Source: Acinetobacter zhairuonensis
GTDB taxonomy: Bacteria > Pseudomonadota > Gammaproteobacteria > Pseudomonadales > Moraxellaceae
NCBI RefSeq assembly: GCF_022601715.1
Contig: NZ_JAKVIM010000007.1
Location: forward strand, 1 to 64,000
Length of the DNA stretch: 64,000 nucleotides
Direction of reading: 5' to 3'
The notes under the pieces: generated by a model
What the model was told of the DNA's origin: nothing
Seen by the model: the letters and a program-made list of their open reading frames with translations, nothing else
The model's database searches: none
Made by a program: the position numbers and the translations under genes
Shown here: in pieces, positions 53,670 to 63,729 of the stretch
Layout: every line of letters starts with the position of its first letter
How positions within the stretch are numbered: the first letter of the stretch is position 1

Positions 53670-55502
53670 TTAGTCGTTAAACTTACGACGTGGACGGTCA
53701 AAACCACCTTCACGTTGTGGACGATCACCAAAATCACGCTTTGGACGATCTTCACCACCAAATGAACGCTTAGGACGATCATCACCGAAAGAACGTTTCG
53801 GACGATCATCACCAAACGAACGTTGTGGACGGTCACCAAAACCACCTTCACGACGGGCTGGACGATCACCAAAATCACGTTTTGGACGGTCACCGAAAGA
53901 ACCTTCGCTACGTGGTTTGTAATCTACACGGTTACCACGATTGTCATCATTCGAATTAAAACGTGGCTTATCGTTGAAACCACCTTCGCGACGTGGACGA
54001 TCAGAGTTGAATTCACGCTTTGGACGATCATCAAAAGAACGTTGCGGACGATCACCGAAACCGCCTTCACGACGTGGCGCTGGACGATCACCAAAATCAC
54101 GTTTTGGACGTTCATCAAAAGAACGTTGTGGACGATCACCGAAACCGCCTTCACGACGTGGACGATCGCTGTTGAATTCACGACGTGGACGATCTTCACC
54201 GCCTTCACGACGTTTGAAGTTGCTTTCGCCTTCAAAACGACGACCGCCACCGAAACCACCGCGACCGCCATCACGACGACCACCGCCGTTGCGACCACGA
54301 CCACCACCATCACCGCGACCAGAACGTGCTGGAGGTGGAGATGGCTCTAAGCCTTCAATTTCAGATACTTCTAAACGTGCATCCAAGTAATCTTCTAAAG
54401 CACGGATTTTACCGCGTTCACGGTAAGTTGCTAAAGTAATCGCTTTACCTGTACGACCCGCACGACCTGTACGACCAATACGGTGTACATAGTCTTCGTT
54501 CTTCATTGGAAGACCAAAGTTAATTACGTGTGAAATAGTTGGTACGTCTAGACCACGTGCTGCAACGTCAGTTGCAACCAAGATCTTGGCACGACCTTCA
54601 CGAATACTACGTAAACGACGGTTACGAACGGTTTGTGGCATTGCACCGTGAAGTGCAACAACTGAGTGACCTGCTTCTGCAAGTTCTTCAGCCAACATAT
54701 CTGTATCTTCTTGCGTAGATGCAAATACAACAGCTTGATCAAGGTCTTCTTCGCTCAACCAGTGAGTTAAAAGCTTTTTCTTGTGCTCAAAACCATCAGT
54801 CCAGTGCAAAGTCTGAGTGATGTCTGTATTGGTCGAGTGACCAGTTTCAATTGCAATACGCTCAGGGTCATTCATCATGCGTTCAGCAAGTGTAATGATA
54901 CGCGGAGCAAATGTTGCAGAGAACATTAAAGTTTGCTTACGGTTTGCAGCTAGATCGCTAATTGCTTCTAAGTCTTCAGAGAAACCTAGATCAAGCATAC
55001 GGTCAGCTTCATCCACGATTAACGCATCAACTTTGTCGAGTTTAATTTGACGACGGTTTACAAGGTCAAGTAAACGACCAGGTGTTGCAACAACAACTTG
55101 CGCACCTTTTAACTGTTGGATTTGCTTACCAAATGGCATACCGCCCATGATCGCTGCAATACGTGCACCTTTCATGTGACGTACAAATGCAATCGCATCT
55201 TGGCTCACTTGTTGCGCCAATTCACGTGTTGGGCAAAGTACTAAAATATTTGGTTGAGTAATTGCTTTCATGCGTTCTTTGAACGGAACGACTGTCTCTT
55301 GAGCCGCCAAAGCATTTAACGTTGGAAGTAAGAACGCCGCAGTTTTACCTGAACCTGTTTGGCTTGATACAAGAAGGTCTTTACCTTCTAAAGCAGCAGG
55401 AATCGATTGTTCCTGTACAGGCGTAGGCGCAGTAAAGCCTAGGCTTTGTAGAGCTTGTTGTAACGATTCATGTAAAGAAAATTCAGCAAAAGTTTTGCTC
55501 AT
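53670..55502 (-). CDS. DEAD-box ATP-dependent RNA helicase with RGG-type tail
   Basis: 610 residues. Core: Q-motif LGFTAPTPVQEQSIP, motif I SSQTGSGKT, motif II DEAD (VDEADRML), motif III SAT, motif VI HRIGRTGRAG. The core ends near residue 385; the tail (about 385-610) is built from Arg/Gly/Phe/Asp-rich repeats such as RREGGFGDRPQRSF, RNA-binding and intrinsically disordered. RhlE/DeaD-like group; no firm symbol. ATG at 55502; a long structured leader lies upstream. Tails like this are known to favour condensates and cold growth in some helicases, here by inference. Confidence 0.92.
   Translation of the reverse strand: MSKTFAEFSLHESLQQALQSLGFTAPTPVQEQSIPAALEGKDLLVSSQTGSGKTAAFLLPTLNALAAQETVVPFKERMKAITQPNILVLCPTRELAQQVSQDAIAFVRHMKGARIAAIMGGMPFGKQIQQLKGAQVVVATPGRLLDLVNRRQIKLDKVDALIVDEADRMLDLGFSEDLEAISDLAANRKQTLMFSATFAPRIITLAERMMNDPERIAIETGHSTNTDITQTLHWTDGFEHKKKLLTHWLSEEDLDQAVVFASTQEDTDMLAEELAEAGHSVVALHGAMPQTVRNRRLRSIREGRAKILVATDVAARGLDVPTISHVINFGLPMKNEDYVHRIGRTGRAGRTGKAITLATYRERGKIRALEDYLDARLEVSEIEGLEPSPPPARSGRGDGGGRGRNGGGRRDGGRGGFGGGRRFEGESNFKRREGGEDRPRREFNSDRPRREGGFGDRPQRSFDERPKRDFGDRPAPRREGGFGDRPQRSFDDRPKREFNSDRPRREGGFNDKPRFNSNDDNRGNRVDYKPRSEGSFGDRPKRDFGDRPARREGGFGDRPQRSFGDDRPKRSFGDDRPKRSFGGEDRPKRDFGDRPQREGGFDRPRRKFND
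53700..54320 (-). repeat. In-frame repeats coding the helicase tail
   Basis: About 600 bases of degenerate tandem repeats with unit lengths near 39-70, carrying GGACGATCACC and CGTTTTGG variants; every repeat stays in the helicase frame. Such repeats can expand or contract by recombination, so tail length may vary between strains. Confidence 0.75.
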
Positions 55503-55776
55503 AGAGTTTTTCACCCGAAAAATGGGTGCTCCATTAAAATAAAGTCAGATGGACATCGGCAAAAAGCGGCACAGCAATAATCGCTGAAAATATAGAATCA
55601 GCGGCGATCCGAGAACGACGATGCGTATAACGCACATTTGATTACAGCCGCAACCTGAAGGAATCGCTTAAGCGATTGGGTGGGGCGCGAAATAATGTCC
55701 TCTCTTTGGACCGGACGCGCATACACAATGATAGAAGAGAATGTTCAGGTAATGAACGAAATTTAGTGCGTGGCAA
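55503..55776 (-). promoter_or_regulatory. Long leader of the helicase mRNA
   Basis: Between promoter and ATG about 270 bases hold a perfect palindrome AATCGCTTAAGCGATT (55662-55677), the hairpin TGCGT-TAT-ACGCA (about 55623-55635) and CACCC-7 nt-GGGTG directly before the start, able to hide the GGGTG that could act as Shine-Dalgarno. This length and folding are typical of temperature- or autoregulated helicase mRNAs; the mechanism is not established. Confidence 0.55.
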
Positions 55777-55777
55777 G

Positions 55778-55786
55778 ATTATAACA
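55778..55786 (-). promoter_or_regulatory. Extended -10 promoter of the helicase gene
   Basis: Minus strand TGTTATAAT: a perfect TATAAT (rc of 55778-55783) with TG two bases before it. A -35 is weak (GTGACT, 16 nt), which extended -10 promoters tolerate. Confidence 0.65.
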
Positions 55787-55877
55787 GCATATTTTCAAAA
55801 GTCACCCTTTTTAATCGACTTTTACCATTTTTTTACGAAATATTATTCAAAGAAGCAATTAAGTCTCAGAATTATAT

Positions 55878-55912
55878 AAAAAAAAGCTCTCATTTTTTTG
55901 AGAGCTTTTTTT
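55878..55912 (-). terminator. Terminator after suhB
   Basis: GCTCTCA/TGAGAGC stem with A-run and T-run on each side (bidirectional in form). It separates suhB from the helicase promoter downstream. Confidence 0.9.
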
Positions 55913-55940
55913 GTCATGACTTGATCTCGTCATCCTTCGA

Positions 55941-56771
55941 TTACTTTGCTGCATCGCCCCATGCTGGCACAACGGCCTGCATTAATGGCTTCAACATTTT
56001 CATTGAACATGCAAGTACTTGACCATTTTCCATAGAGTCGCTACCACCACGTGCATCCACCACAGTACCGCCCGCTTCTTTCACAATAAGCTCACCCGCT
56101 GCGATATCCCAAGGTTTAAGACCTAACTCGAAATAACCGTCATAACGACCAGCAGCTACATAAGCAAGATCCAATGCAGCAGAACCTGCGCGGCGATATT
56201 GCGCACCAGCTTCAGTCACATTTAATAAAGATTCGAAGTGGTTTTTCGCATAAGAAACGATTTCACCATTACGTTTTGCACGGTAAGCATGACCGACTGC
56301 CAAGAAGGTATTTTCTAGGCTATCTTTTACATTCACACGAATACGGCGCTGGTTCATCATGGCACCACGACCACGACTTGCAGAGAACAACTCATCACGC
56401 ACAGGATCATAAATTACCCCGTGTTGAGTCACACCTTTATGCTGAACAGCAATAGAAATACAGAAATGCGGTAAGCCGTTAATGAAGTTTAAAGTCCCAT
56501 CAAGAGGATCAATCACCCAGCACCAATCTGCATCGTGACCTTTACCTTCTTGTAGACCAAACTCTTCACCAAGGAAACTGTGGTTTTTATAGCTTTTACG
56601 CAGGGTATCGATGGTCAATTGTTCCAAATAACGGTCTACACGTGTTACTGGCCCATCAATTCCTTTTTCTTCGACTTGTAGATCAAGCTTATGACGATTC
56701 TGATGCGCTTTTAAAAGCTCTTGACCAACTGTTTGAGCCGCACGCGCAGCCATCACCACCATAGGTTCCAT
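55941..56771 (-). CDS. suhB: Inositol-1-monophosphatase family protein SuhB
   Basis: 276 residues. Metal-binding motifs GEEFG and DPLDGTLNFINGLPHF, and the C-terminal WDIAAGELIVKEAGG. Hydrolyses inositol phosphates; in E. coli SuhB also joins the rRNA antitermination complex with NusA/NusB. Start at MEPMVVMAARAAQTV. It follows dxs after 116 bases on the same strand. Confidence 0.94.
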   Translation of the reverse strand: MEPMVVMAARAAQTVGQELLKAHQNRHKLDLQVEEKGIDGPVTRVDRYLEQLTIDTLRKSYKNHSFLGEEFGLQEGKGHDADWCWVIDPLDGTLNFINGLPHFCISIAVQHKGVTQHGVIYDPVRDELFSASRGRGAMMNQRRIRVNVKDSLENTFLAVGHAYRAKRNGEIVSYAKNHFESLLNVTEAGAQYRRAGSAALDLAYVAAGRYDGYFELGLKPWDIAAGELIVKEAGGTVVDARGGSDSMENGQVLACSMKMLKPLMQAVVPAWGDAAK

Positions 56772-56887
56772 TGAACACCCACTACAAATTTGAAGAGATT
56801 AATTAAAGAATAATGCATAAAAGCCCTCATATCTTATCAAATATAAGCGCTTTTAGGGAAAAAATGTTTCGAAAATTTAGCTGTTGA

Positions 56888-58795
56888 TTAGCTTATGCTT
56901 TGCATAAGTTTTGACCACACAGATTCTACTGATTTAACAATACCTTGTGCATCGAGACCTGCTTGCTGCAGCATTTGACCATGCGTTGCCTGATGCATAA
57001 AGGTATCTGCCAAGCCTAAATTGAGCATCGGTTTGACAATCTGTGCCTGTGCTAAATATTCATTGACTGCACTACCCGCACCTGCCATCACCGCATGTTC
57101 TTCAACGGTGACAAACAACTGAGTTTGATCCGCCAAGCTTGACAACATCTGTTCATCTAAAGGTTTCACAAAGCGCATATTCACCACACGCACGCCAACC
57201 TCAAGTTGCTGTGCCAACATATGTGCCGCTTCTACAGATGCCGCCACACGACTACCAAATGCCAGAATACTGATTTGTTCATCCGCTGTTTCGTTCAGCT
57301 GCAACACAACTTCAGCACGACCAATTTCCAACTCAATCATTTGCTGCTGTATTTCCACGCCTAAACCATTGCCACGCGGGTAACGTACTGCTGCTGGCCC
57401 AGGGTATAAATATGCGGTATGCAACATTTGACGGCATTCATTTTCGTCTTTCGGCGCCATGATGACCAGATTCGGGACCGTCCGCATGAAAGCATAATCA
57501 TAGGCACCTGCATGCGTTGGTCCGTCTTCACCGACCAAACCTGCACGGTCAATACCAAAGGTGACATCCAAATTTTGTAATGCCACATCATGAATCAGTT
57601 GATCATAACCGCGCTGTAAGAAGGTCGAATAAATGGCAACCACAGGTTTTAAGCCTTCACATGCCATACCCGCAGCCAAAGTTACGGCATGCTGTTCTGC
57701 AATCGCAACATCAAAGAAACGCTTAGGATATTGCTGGGCAAATTTCACCATGCCCGAGCCTTCACACATGGCAGGGGTAATCGCCAATAAACGTGAATCT
57801 TGTGCCGCTTCATCACATAACCACTGACCAAACACATCCGAATATTTCGGGGCAGTTTGTGCTGCGGGTTTGGCATTTATTTTAGTAATCGCATGGTATT
57901 TAATTTGATTCGCTTCCGCAGGCTCAAAACCTTTGCCCTTTTTGGTATACACATGAATCAGGCGTGGTCCACTACGCTTTTTCAGCGCTTCGAAGACCTG
58001 TGCCAATTCTTTGACATTATGACCATCAAAAGGTCCAAAATAATCAAAACCAATCGCTTTAAATAGGTTGTCTGCCGCTTCTGTTGCCGATTGATGCAAC
58101 CGCGAGTTGTACGACCATTTTGGATGCGGTTGAACGTAAGCTTCACCTTGTTCTGAGATATGAACCGATTGACCGCTCTCCCAGATGGCAGCCAAATGCT
58201 TGGCAAAACCGCCTGTACTACAGGAAATGGACATATCGTTGTCGTTCAACACCACCATAAGGTCAGCATTATGTGCTACAGCGTCATTCATGGCTTCAAA
58301 TGCCATCCCTGCTGTCATCGCACCATCACCGACGATGGCCACAACTTCACATGGATTTTTTTGGTAGCGACGAGCCAATGCCATCCCCAAACCTGCTGAA
58401 ATTGCAGTCGAAGAATGCCCCACCCCAAAGGTATCAAAAATCGATTCTTCCCGTGCAGGGAATGCAGCCAAACCATCTTTAGCACGAATAGTGATGAGCT
58501 GTTCACGACGACCGGTTAAAGCTTTATGCGGATAAGCCTGATGCCCCACATCCCAAATCAAACGGTCATCTGGCGTATTAAAACAGTAATGTAAGGCAAC
58601 CGTAAGCTCAATGACACCAAGGTTCGCGCCAAAATGTCCGCCGCTTTGCCCAGCTGCATACAAAATAAATTGACGTAACTCATCCGCCACTTGTGGTAGT
58701 TGATCACGCGCGAGCAAACGCAGTTGTTGTGGATGATCGATCGTATCCAGCAACGGTGTTACAGGGCGTTGAGTTGGAATTTCTGTATACAACAT
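56888..58795 (-). CDS. dxs: 1-deoxy-D-xylulose-5-phosphate synthase
   Basis: 635 residues. TPP-dependent transketolase-like enzyme, the first step of the MEP isoprenoid pathway: [29 protein letters not shown] (TPP-binding), catalytic Glu in [15 protein letters not shown] and the C-terminal [14 protein letters not shown]. The ATG at 58795 is chosen over an upstream TTG. Condenses pyruvate with glyceraldehyde 3-phosphate. Divergent from ribA. Confidence 0.97.
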   Translation of the reverse strand: MLYTEIPTQRPVTPLLDTIDHPQQLRLLARDQLPQVADELRQFILYAAGQSGGHFGANLGVIELTVALHYCFNTPDDRLIWDVGHQAYPHKALTGRREQLITIRAKDGLAAFPAREESIFDTFGVGHSSTAISAGLGMALARRYQKNPCEVVAIVGDGAMTAGMAFEAMNDAVAHNADLMVVLNDNDMSISCSTGGFAKHLAAIWESGQSVHISEQGEAYVQPHPKWSYNSRLHQSATEAADNLFKAIGFDYFGPFDGHNVKELAQVFEALKKRSGPRLIHVYTKKGKGFEPAEANQIKYHAITKINAKPAAQTAPKYSDVFGQWLCDEAAQDSRLLAITPAMCEGSGMVKFAQQYPKRFFDVAIAEQHAVTLAAGMACEGLKPVVAIYSTFLQRGYDQLIHDVALQNLDVTFGIDRAGLVGEDGPTHAGAYDYAFMRTVPNLVIMAPKDENECRQMLHTAYLYPGPAAVRYPRGNGLGVEIQQQMIELEIGRAEVVLQLNETADEQISILAFGSRVAASVEAAHMLAQQLEVGVRVVNMRFVKPLDEQMLSSLADQTQLFVTVEEHAVMAGAGSAVNEYLAQAQIVKPMLNLGLADTFMHQATHGQMLQQAGLDAQGIVKSVESVWSKLMQSIS

Positions 58796-59095
58796 ATGTG
58801 GCAAAGCCTTCTAAAGCCTGGCAAATCCTAAGCTAGGTAAATGGGTTATTCGATCATCTCGAATGATATCACTTTCAATCAGCCACATTTCTGGCGATGC
58901 ATGCTTGAGTACAAAACTCAATTGGCGTTTTTTGGTGCGTAGATTATCCTGAATAATATAACGATTTATCAACTATTATCGTTCGCTTTCTACAAAAAAG
59001 AAAATCTTGGGCACATTTTCAGCATCACTCTTCTACTAATGTCCAAGCATTACGCTATACTTTAGTCAATTTATACACTATATACGGGTTCAACA
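58796..59095. other. Spacer between dxs and ribA
   Basis: A possible small minus-strand frame (58811-58972, 53 codons from a TTG) is seen, but no ribosome-binding site is clear. Promoter-like TATACT (about 59055-59060) lies 35-40 bases before ribA. No FMN-riboswitch consensus was found. Confidence 0.35.
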
Positions 59096-59698
59096 GTGCC
59101 TATAGAATTTGTCGCAACTTCTCGCCTTCCCACTGCTTTTGGTGAATTTAAAATTACGGTCTTCCAAGATCCTAAAACGGGTGAAGAACATGTGGCGCTC
59201 TCTAAAGGACTCGATACACCGCCAACGGGTCCAGTATTGGTTCGCATTCACTCGGAATGCTTGACTGGCGATGCTTTCGCATCATTGAAATGTGACTGCG
59301 GTCCGCAATTACAAGCCACGCAAAAACTTATTAATGAAGTCGGACAAGGCGTGATTCTATACTTGCGTCAGGAAGGCCGTGGCATTGGGCTGACCAATAA
59401 AATTCGTGCCTACGCCCTGCAAGATCAAGGACATGATACGGTCGATGCCAACTTAATGTTGAATTTACCTGCCGACGCGCGTCGTTATGACATGTGCAGC
59501 ATTATGCTCGATCATCTTAATGTCAAAGAAGTTCGCTTAGTCACCAATAACCCATTGAAAATTAAAGCACTCACTGATTTAGGCATTAATGTGATTGATC
59601 GTGTACCACTCACGGTCGGTTTAAATCCTTTTAATGAAGACTATTTAAAAACCAAACATGAACGCATGGCACACATGTACAAAAAGGATGACTTTTAA
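59096..59698 (+). CDS. ribA: GTP cyclohydrolase II
   Basis: 200 residues beginning with a GTG codon, [20 protein letters not shown]. Zinc Cys residues are in [18 protein letters not shown] (Cys x3), and the active-site block is [20 protein letters not shown]. First step of riboflavin synthesis from GTP. The GTG is weakly supported by GGGTT; no ATG fits. Terminator overlaps its stop codon. Confidence 0.96.
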   Translation: MPIEFVATSRLPTAFGEFKITVFQDPKTGEEHVALSKGLDTPPTGPVLVRIHSECLTGDAFASLKCDCGPQLQATQKLINEVGQGVILYLRQEGRGIGLTNKIRAYALQDQGHDTVDANLMLNLPADARRYDMCSIMLDHLNVKEVRLVTNNPLKIKALTDLGINVIDRVPLTVGLNPFNEDYLKTKHERMAHMYKKDDF

Positions 59699-59709
59699 GT
59701 CATCCTTTT
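59682..59709. terminator. Terminator overlapping the ribA stop codon
   Basis: Thirteen-pair stem AAAAGGATGACTT/AAGTCATCCTTTT, loop TT, with the stop codon (59696-59698) at the loop. It serves ribA and, on minus, hemN. Confidence 0.85.
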
Positions 59710-59727
59710 GTTTTATTTTTGACAGTT

Positions 59728-61098
59728 TTAAATTGTCATGGAGAAAATCCGATTGTTCGGCATCTTGCGACTGAGGCGTAAATCAAACGCCATGCAGATA
59801 TTGCGCACGAAAGGTTTGCCCTGTTCAGTAATCTGAATACGGTCTGCTACAATATTTAATAAGCCATCTTTTTGCATTTCTTCCAATTGCTCTAATACTT
59901 GCGGCAGTTCAGGAAATGCCAATTTCTGCTCTTGCCATGACGTGGTAAACGTACACATCAAGTTTAGAATATGTTGTCGAATCACTAAGTCTTCTGAGGT
60001 GAGGACATGCCCGCGATACACAGGAATTTCATTCTGCTCCAAACGCGCATAATAATCTTCTAAGGTCTTTTCATTTTGTGCAAAGCTGTACCAACTGTCA
60101 CTAATTGAGGACAGTCCCAAACCAATCATGACTTGGGTTTTCGATGAAGTGTAGCCCATAAAGTTACGGTGCAGATTTTCTTGCTGGAAGGCCTGATACA
60201 TCTTGTCGTGTTTTAGTGCAAAATGATCCATGCCAATTTCCTGATAGCCCTGCGCCAACAGCTTTTTCTTGCCCTCTTCATACAATTGGCGCTTTAGTTC
60301 ATCTTTCGGTACATCTTGATCTTTAAAACCACGTTGTCCGTTGCCCTTAATCCAAGGCACATGTGCATAACTGTAAAATGCCAAACGATCAGGCTTTAAA
60401 TTGTTGGTTTGGTCAATGGTATGTAACACATCGGCTAAATCCTGAAACGGCAAACCAAAGACCAGATCATGCGAAATAGAGGTATAGCCAATTTCTCTTG
60501 CCCACTCAGTCACTTGCTGTACATGTGCAAAGGGTTGAATCCGATGAATGGCTTTTTGTACCTTTTCATTATAATCCTGCACTCCATAACTGACACGGCG
60601 GAAACCAAGGTCATACAGGGCTTGCAGATGTTCACGCGTGGTGTTGTTCGGATGCCCCTCAAAACTAAACTCATATTCATCTGCAATTTCAGCCTTTGCC
60701 AAAATTCCCTGAATCAGTTGGGTTAAATGCTCAACCGAAAAGAAGGTCGGCGTACCTCCACCCAAATGAATTTCTTTGATGATTGGTTTATCCACCAACA
60801 ATTGGCAATACAAGTCCCACTCTTTTAACACCGCCTGAATATAGGGCTGCTCCATCTCATGTTTCTTGGTCACTTTTTTATGGCAGCCACAGAAAGTACA
60901 CAAGCTTTCACAAAAAGGCAGATGGATATACAGACTAATGCCTTCACTTGCATTGGACTCATCAAAAGCCCGTTTTAAGCTCTGCTTCCAAAGCGTCAGA
61001 CTAAAATCTTGCTCTTCCCAATAGGGCACAGTCGGATAACTGGTATAGCGTGGACCAGCAACATTGTACTTTTGAATCAGTGAATTGGCTTGAGTCAT
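59728..61098 (-). CDS. hemN: Oxygen-independent coproporphyrinogen III oxidase
   Basis: 456 residues. Radical-SAM 4Fe-4S cluster CESLCTFC (C63, C67, C70) with C72 following, and EIHLGGGTPTFF and SFEGHPNNTT segments. Converts coproporphyrinogen III to protoporphyrinogen IX without oxygen. Belongs to HemN proper rather than the HemW group, judged by the cysteine set and the NDYRIHPN-like block (YNEKVQKAIHRIQ). Divergent from hemF. Confidence 0.94.
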   Translation of the reverse strand: MTQANSLIQKYNVAGPRYTSYPTVPYWEEQDFSLTLWKQSLKRAFDESNASEGISLYIHLPFCESLCTFCGCHKKVTKKHEMEQPYIQAVLKEWDLYCQLLVDKPIIKEIHLGGGTPTFFSVEHLTQLIQGILAKAEIADEYEFSFEGHPNNTTREHLQALYDLGFRRVSYGVQDYNEKVQKAIHRIQPFAHVQQVTEWAREIGYTSISHDLVFGLPFQDLADVLHTIDQTNNLKPDRLAFYSYAHVPWIKGNGQRGFKDQDVPKDELKRQLYEEGKKKLLAQGYQEIGMDHFALKHDKMYQAFQQENLHRNFMGYTSSKTQVMIGLGLSSISDSWYSFAQNEKTLEDYYARLEQNEIPVYRGHVLTSEDLVIRQHILNLMCTFTTSWQEQKLAFPELPQVLEQLEEMQKDGLLNIVADRIQITEQGKPFVRNICMAFDLRLSRKMPNNRIFSMTI

Positions 61099-62273
<1,175 letters not shown>

Positions 62274-62558
62274 ACACTCAGCCTTACAATTTTAAAACCC
62301 TAGGTACGCCCTTTTTGAGCAAATTAGGGCGACTTTTGCTTAGATTCTGTATATTTCCCTACCAACTCCCCATAAAATGCTCTCTACAAAAAATGTCTGT
62401 TCTTTGCATAAATCAAAAATACGGTCACAGCTTTCAAATAGCATTCGTGTTCATTGCGGTTTAAAAATACCTAAGCTCAATGCATTTATTTTTAGTATAT
62501 TCATTTGAGTGACATTAAAATCCAGTATCGTTCTATACTGTTATCTGAGGTATCTAAC
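62274..62558. other. Spacer after hemF
   Basis: 285 bases. A CGCCCT-13 nt-AGGGCG hairpin followed by ACTTTTGCTT (62307-62331) may terminate hemF. A TATACT (about 62534-62539) could serve the small gene that follows. Nothing else identified. Confidence 0.4.
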
Positions 62559-62765
62559 ATGTTTGCAAAAAGAGTAAGTTCAACCATCATGGTTCTTTTC
62601 TGCTTTGCCATCGTCTTTCTAAGCTCGATCAGTACGACGATTTTTTCCGAAAGTGCGTTCAATGATAATGCCTCGATCAGTCTTGCTGTACTTGCAGGCA
62701 TTGGCTTAACTCTGACGACGGTAAAACTTATCTTGGATACCATTCACGCTATTTGCAACCCATAA
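62559..62765 (+). CDS. Small two-helix membrane protein, unknown function
   Basis: 68 residues from MFAKRVSSTIMVLFCFAIVF. Two hydrophobic helices (about 8-26 and 40-60) with an Asn/Asp-rich loop between. GAGG lies nine bases before the ATG. The frame extends 54 bases farther upstream, but without a better start. I do not recognise the family. Confidence 0.65.
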   Translation: MFAKRVSSTIMVLFCFAIVFLSSISTTIFSESAFNDNASISLAVLAGIGLTLTTVKLILDTIHAICNP

Positions 62766-62861
62766 GCGCTGGATCTCTCCCGTAGAAAAAATGGGGGAAC
62801 GCTTTAGCCTTGGTGCAATTTACCGTATATTGAACAGCATTTCTCACATGGATTCTGTGCG

Positions 62862-63650
62862 ATGCGCAAACAATTCGCTGTCATCGGCAACCCGATTGAA
62901 CAGTCTCGTTCCCCTGAACTGCATCATGCCTTTGCAGCAAAAACAGGCATCGACTTAGAGTACAACAAACGCTTAGCGCCACTCGATGGCTTTGAAGCCA
63001 GTGTGCAGGCGTTTTTTGCGCATGGCGGTTGCGGCATGAATGTGACCGTGCCATTTAAAGAGCAAGCCTTTGCCCAATGTCAGGTGCTGACCGAACGTGC
63101 CAAAATGGCCAAAGCAGTGAATACCCTGTGGATGCAGGATGGCAAATTGTATGGTGACAATACCGATGGTCAAGGTCTGGTAGATGCCATTCATGCTTTG
63201 GGCTGGTCACTCGCGCAAAGCCGTATTTTGATTTTAGGTGCAGGCGGTGCAACACGTGGCGTGATCTATCCGCTTGTTCAGGCGGGTGCAAAAAAAATCG
63301 TGATTGCCAATCGCACCTTATCCCGTGCAGAGCAATTGGTTGCAGACTTACAACCGCATGTCGCTGAAGCAGAACTAAGCGCAACCGCCTTGACCGACTT
63401 GGCAGGTGAATACGATTTGGTGATTAATGCCACTTCTGCCAGCCTCAGTGGCGAAGCCTTGATTCTTCCAGAACAACTGAAGTTCCAACATGCCTATGAA
63501 ATGGCATATGGCAAGCCATCTACGTTCCTTGATCAAGCCAAAGCACGCGGTGTGCCTACCTCAGAAGGCTTCGGTATGCTGGTTGGTCAGGCCATCGAAG
63601 CCTTTTCAATTTGGAATGGGGTAAAACCTGAATTAAAAGATTTCCTTTAA
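62862..63650 (+). CDS. aroE: Shikimate dehydrogenase
   Basis: 262 residues. N-terminal substrate domain with NPIEQSRSPELHHAFA and NVTVPFKEQAF (catalytic Lys); NADP Rossmann loop GAGGATRG with VIANRTLSRAEQL; C-terminal GFGMLVGQAIEAFSIW. Reduces 3-dehydroshikimate in aromatic amino acid synthesis. A terminator follows. Confidence 0.97.
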   Translation: MRKQFAVIGNPIEQSRSPELHHAFAAKTGIDLEYNKRLAPLDGFEASVQAFFAHGGCGMNVTVPFKEQAFAQCQVLTERAKMAKAVNTLWMQDGKLYGDNTDGQGLVDAIHALGWSLAQSRILILGAGGATRGVIYPLVQAGAKKIVIANRTLSRAEQLVADLQPHVAEAELSATALTDLAGEYDLVINATSASLSGEALILPEQLKFQHAYEMAYGKPSTFLDQAKARGVPTSEGFGMLVGQAIEAFSIWNGVKPELKDFL

Positions 63651-63685
63651 TTTCCGCATCACAGATGTAAGCTACTTTTAGCCAT

Positions 63686-63718
63686 AAAAAAAGCCAGCCC
63701 TTATCGGCTGGCTTTTTT
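63686..63718. terminator. Bidirectional terminator after aroE
   Basis: AAAAAAAGCCAGCC-CTTATC-GGCTGGCTTTTTT. Serves both aroE and the convergent partial gene. Confidence 0.93.
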
Positions 63719-63729
63719 GTAAAGTGCAC

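Noticed and set aside
53690..54330. Repeat-rich stretch that could be mistaken for a CRISPR array or tandem repeat locus
   Set aside because: Repeats are degenerate, vary in length, and always stay in frame with the helicase tail.
53823..54350. Plus-strand 175-codon frame over the helicase tail
   Set aside because: It is antisense to the repeat region; its low-complexity Thr/Trp composition is a mirror of the RGG codons.
55545..55637. 30-codon frame in the helicase leader (minus strand)
   Set aside because: No Shine-Dalgarno before its ATG and it overlaps leader hairpins; a leader peptide is not supported.
58805..59095. FMN riboswitch before ribA
   Set aside because: None of the conserved RFN element blocks is visible and the leader is too short.
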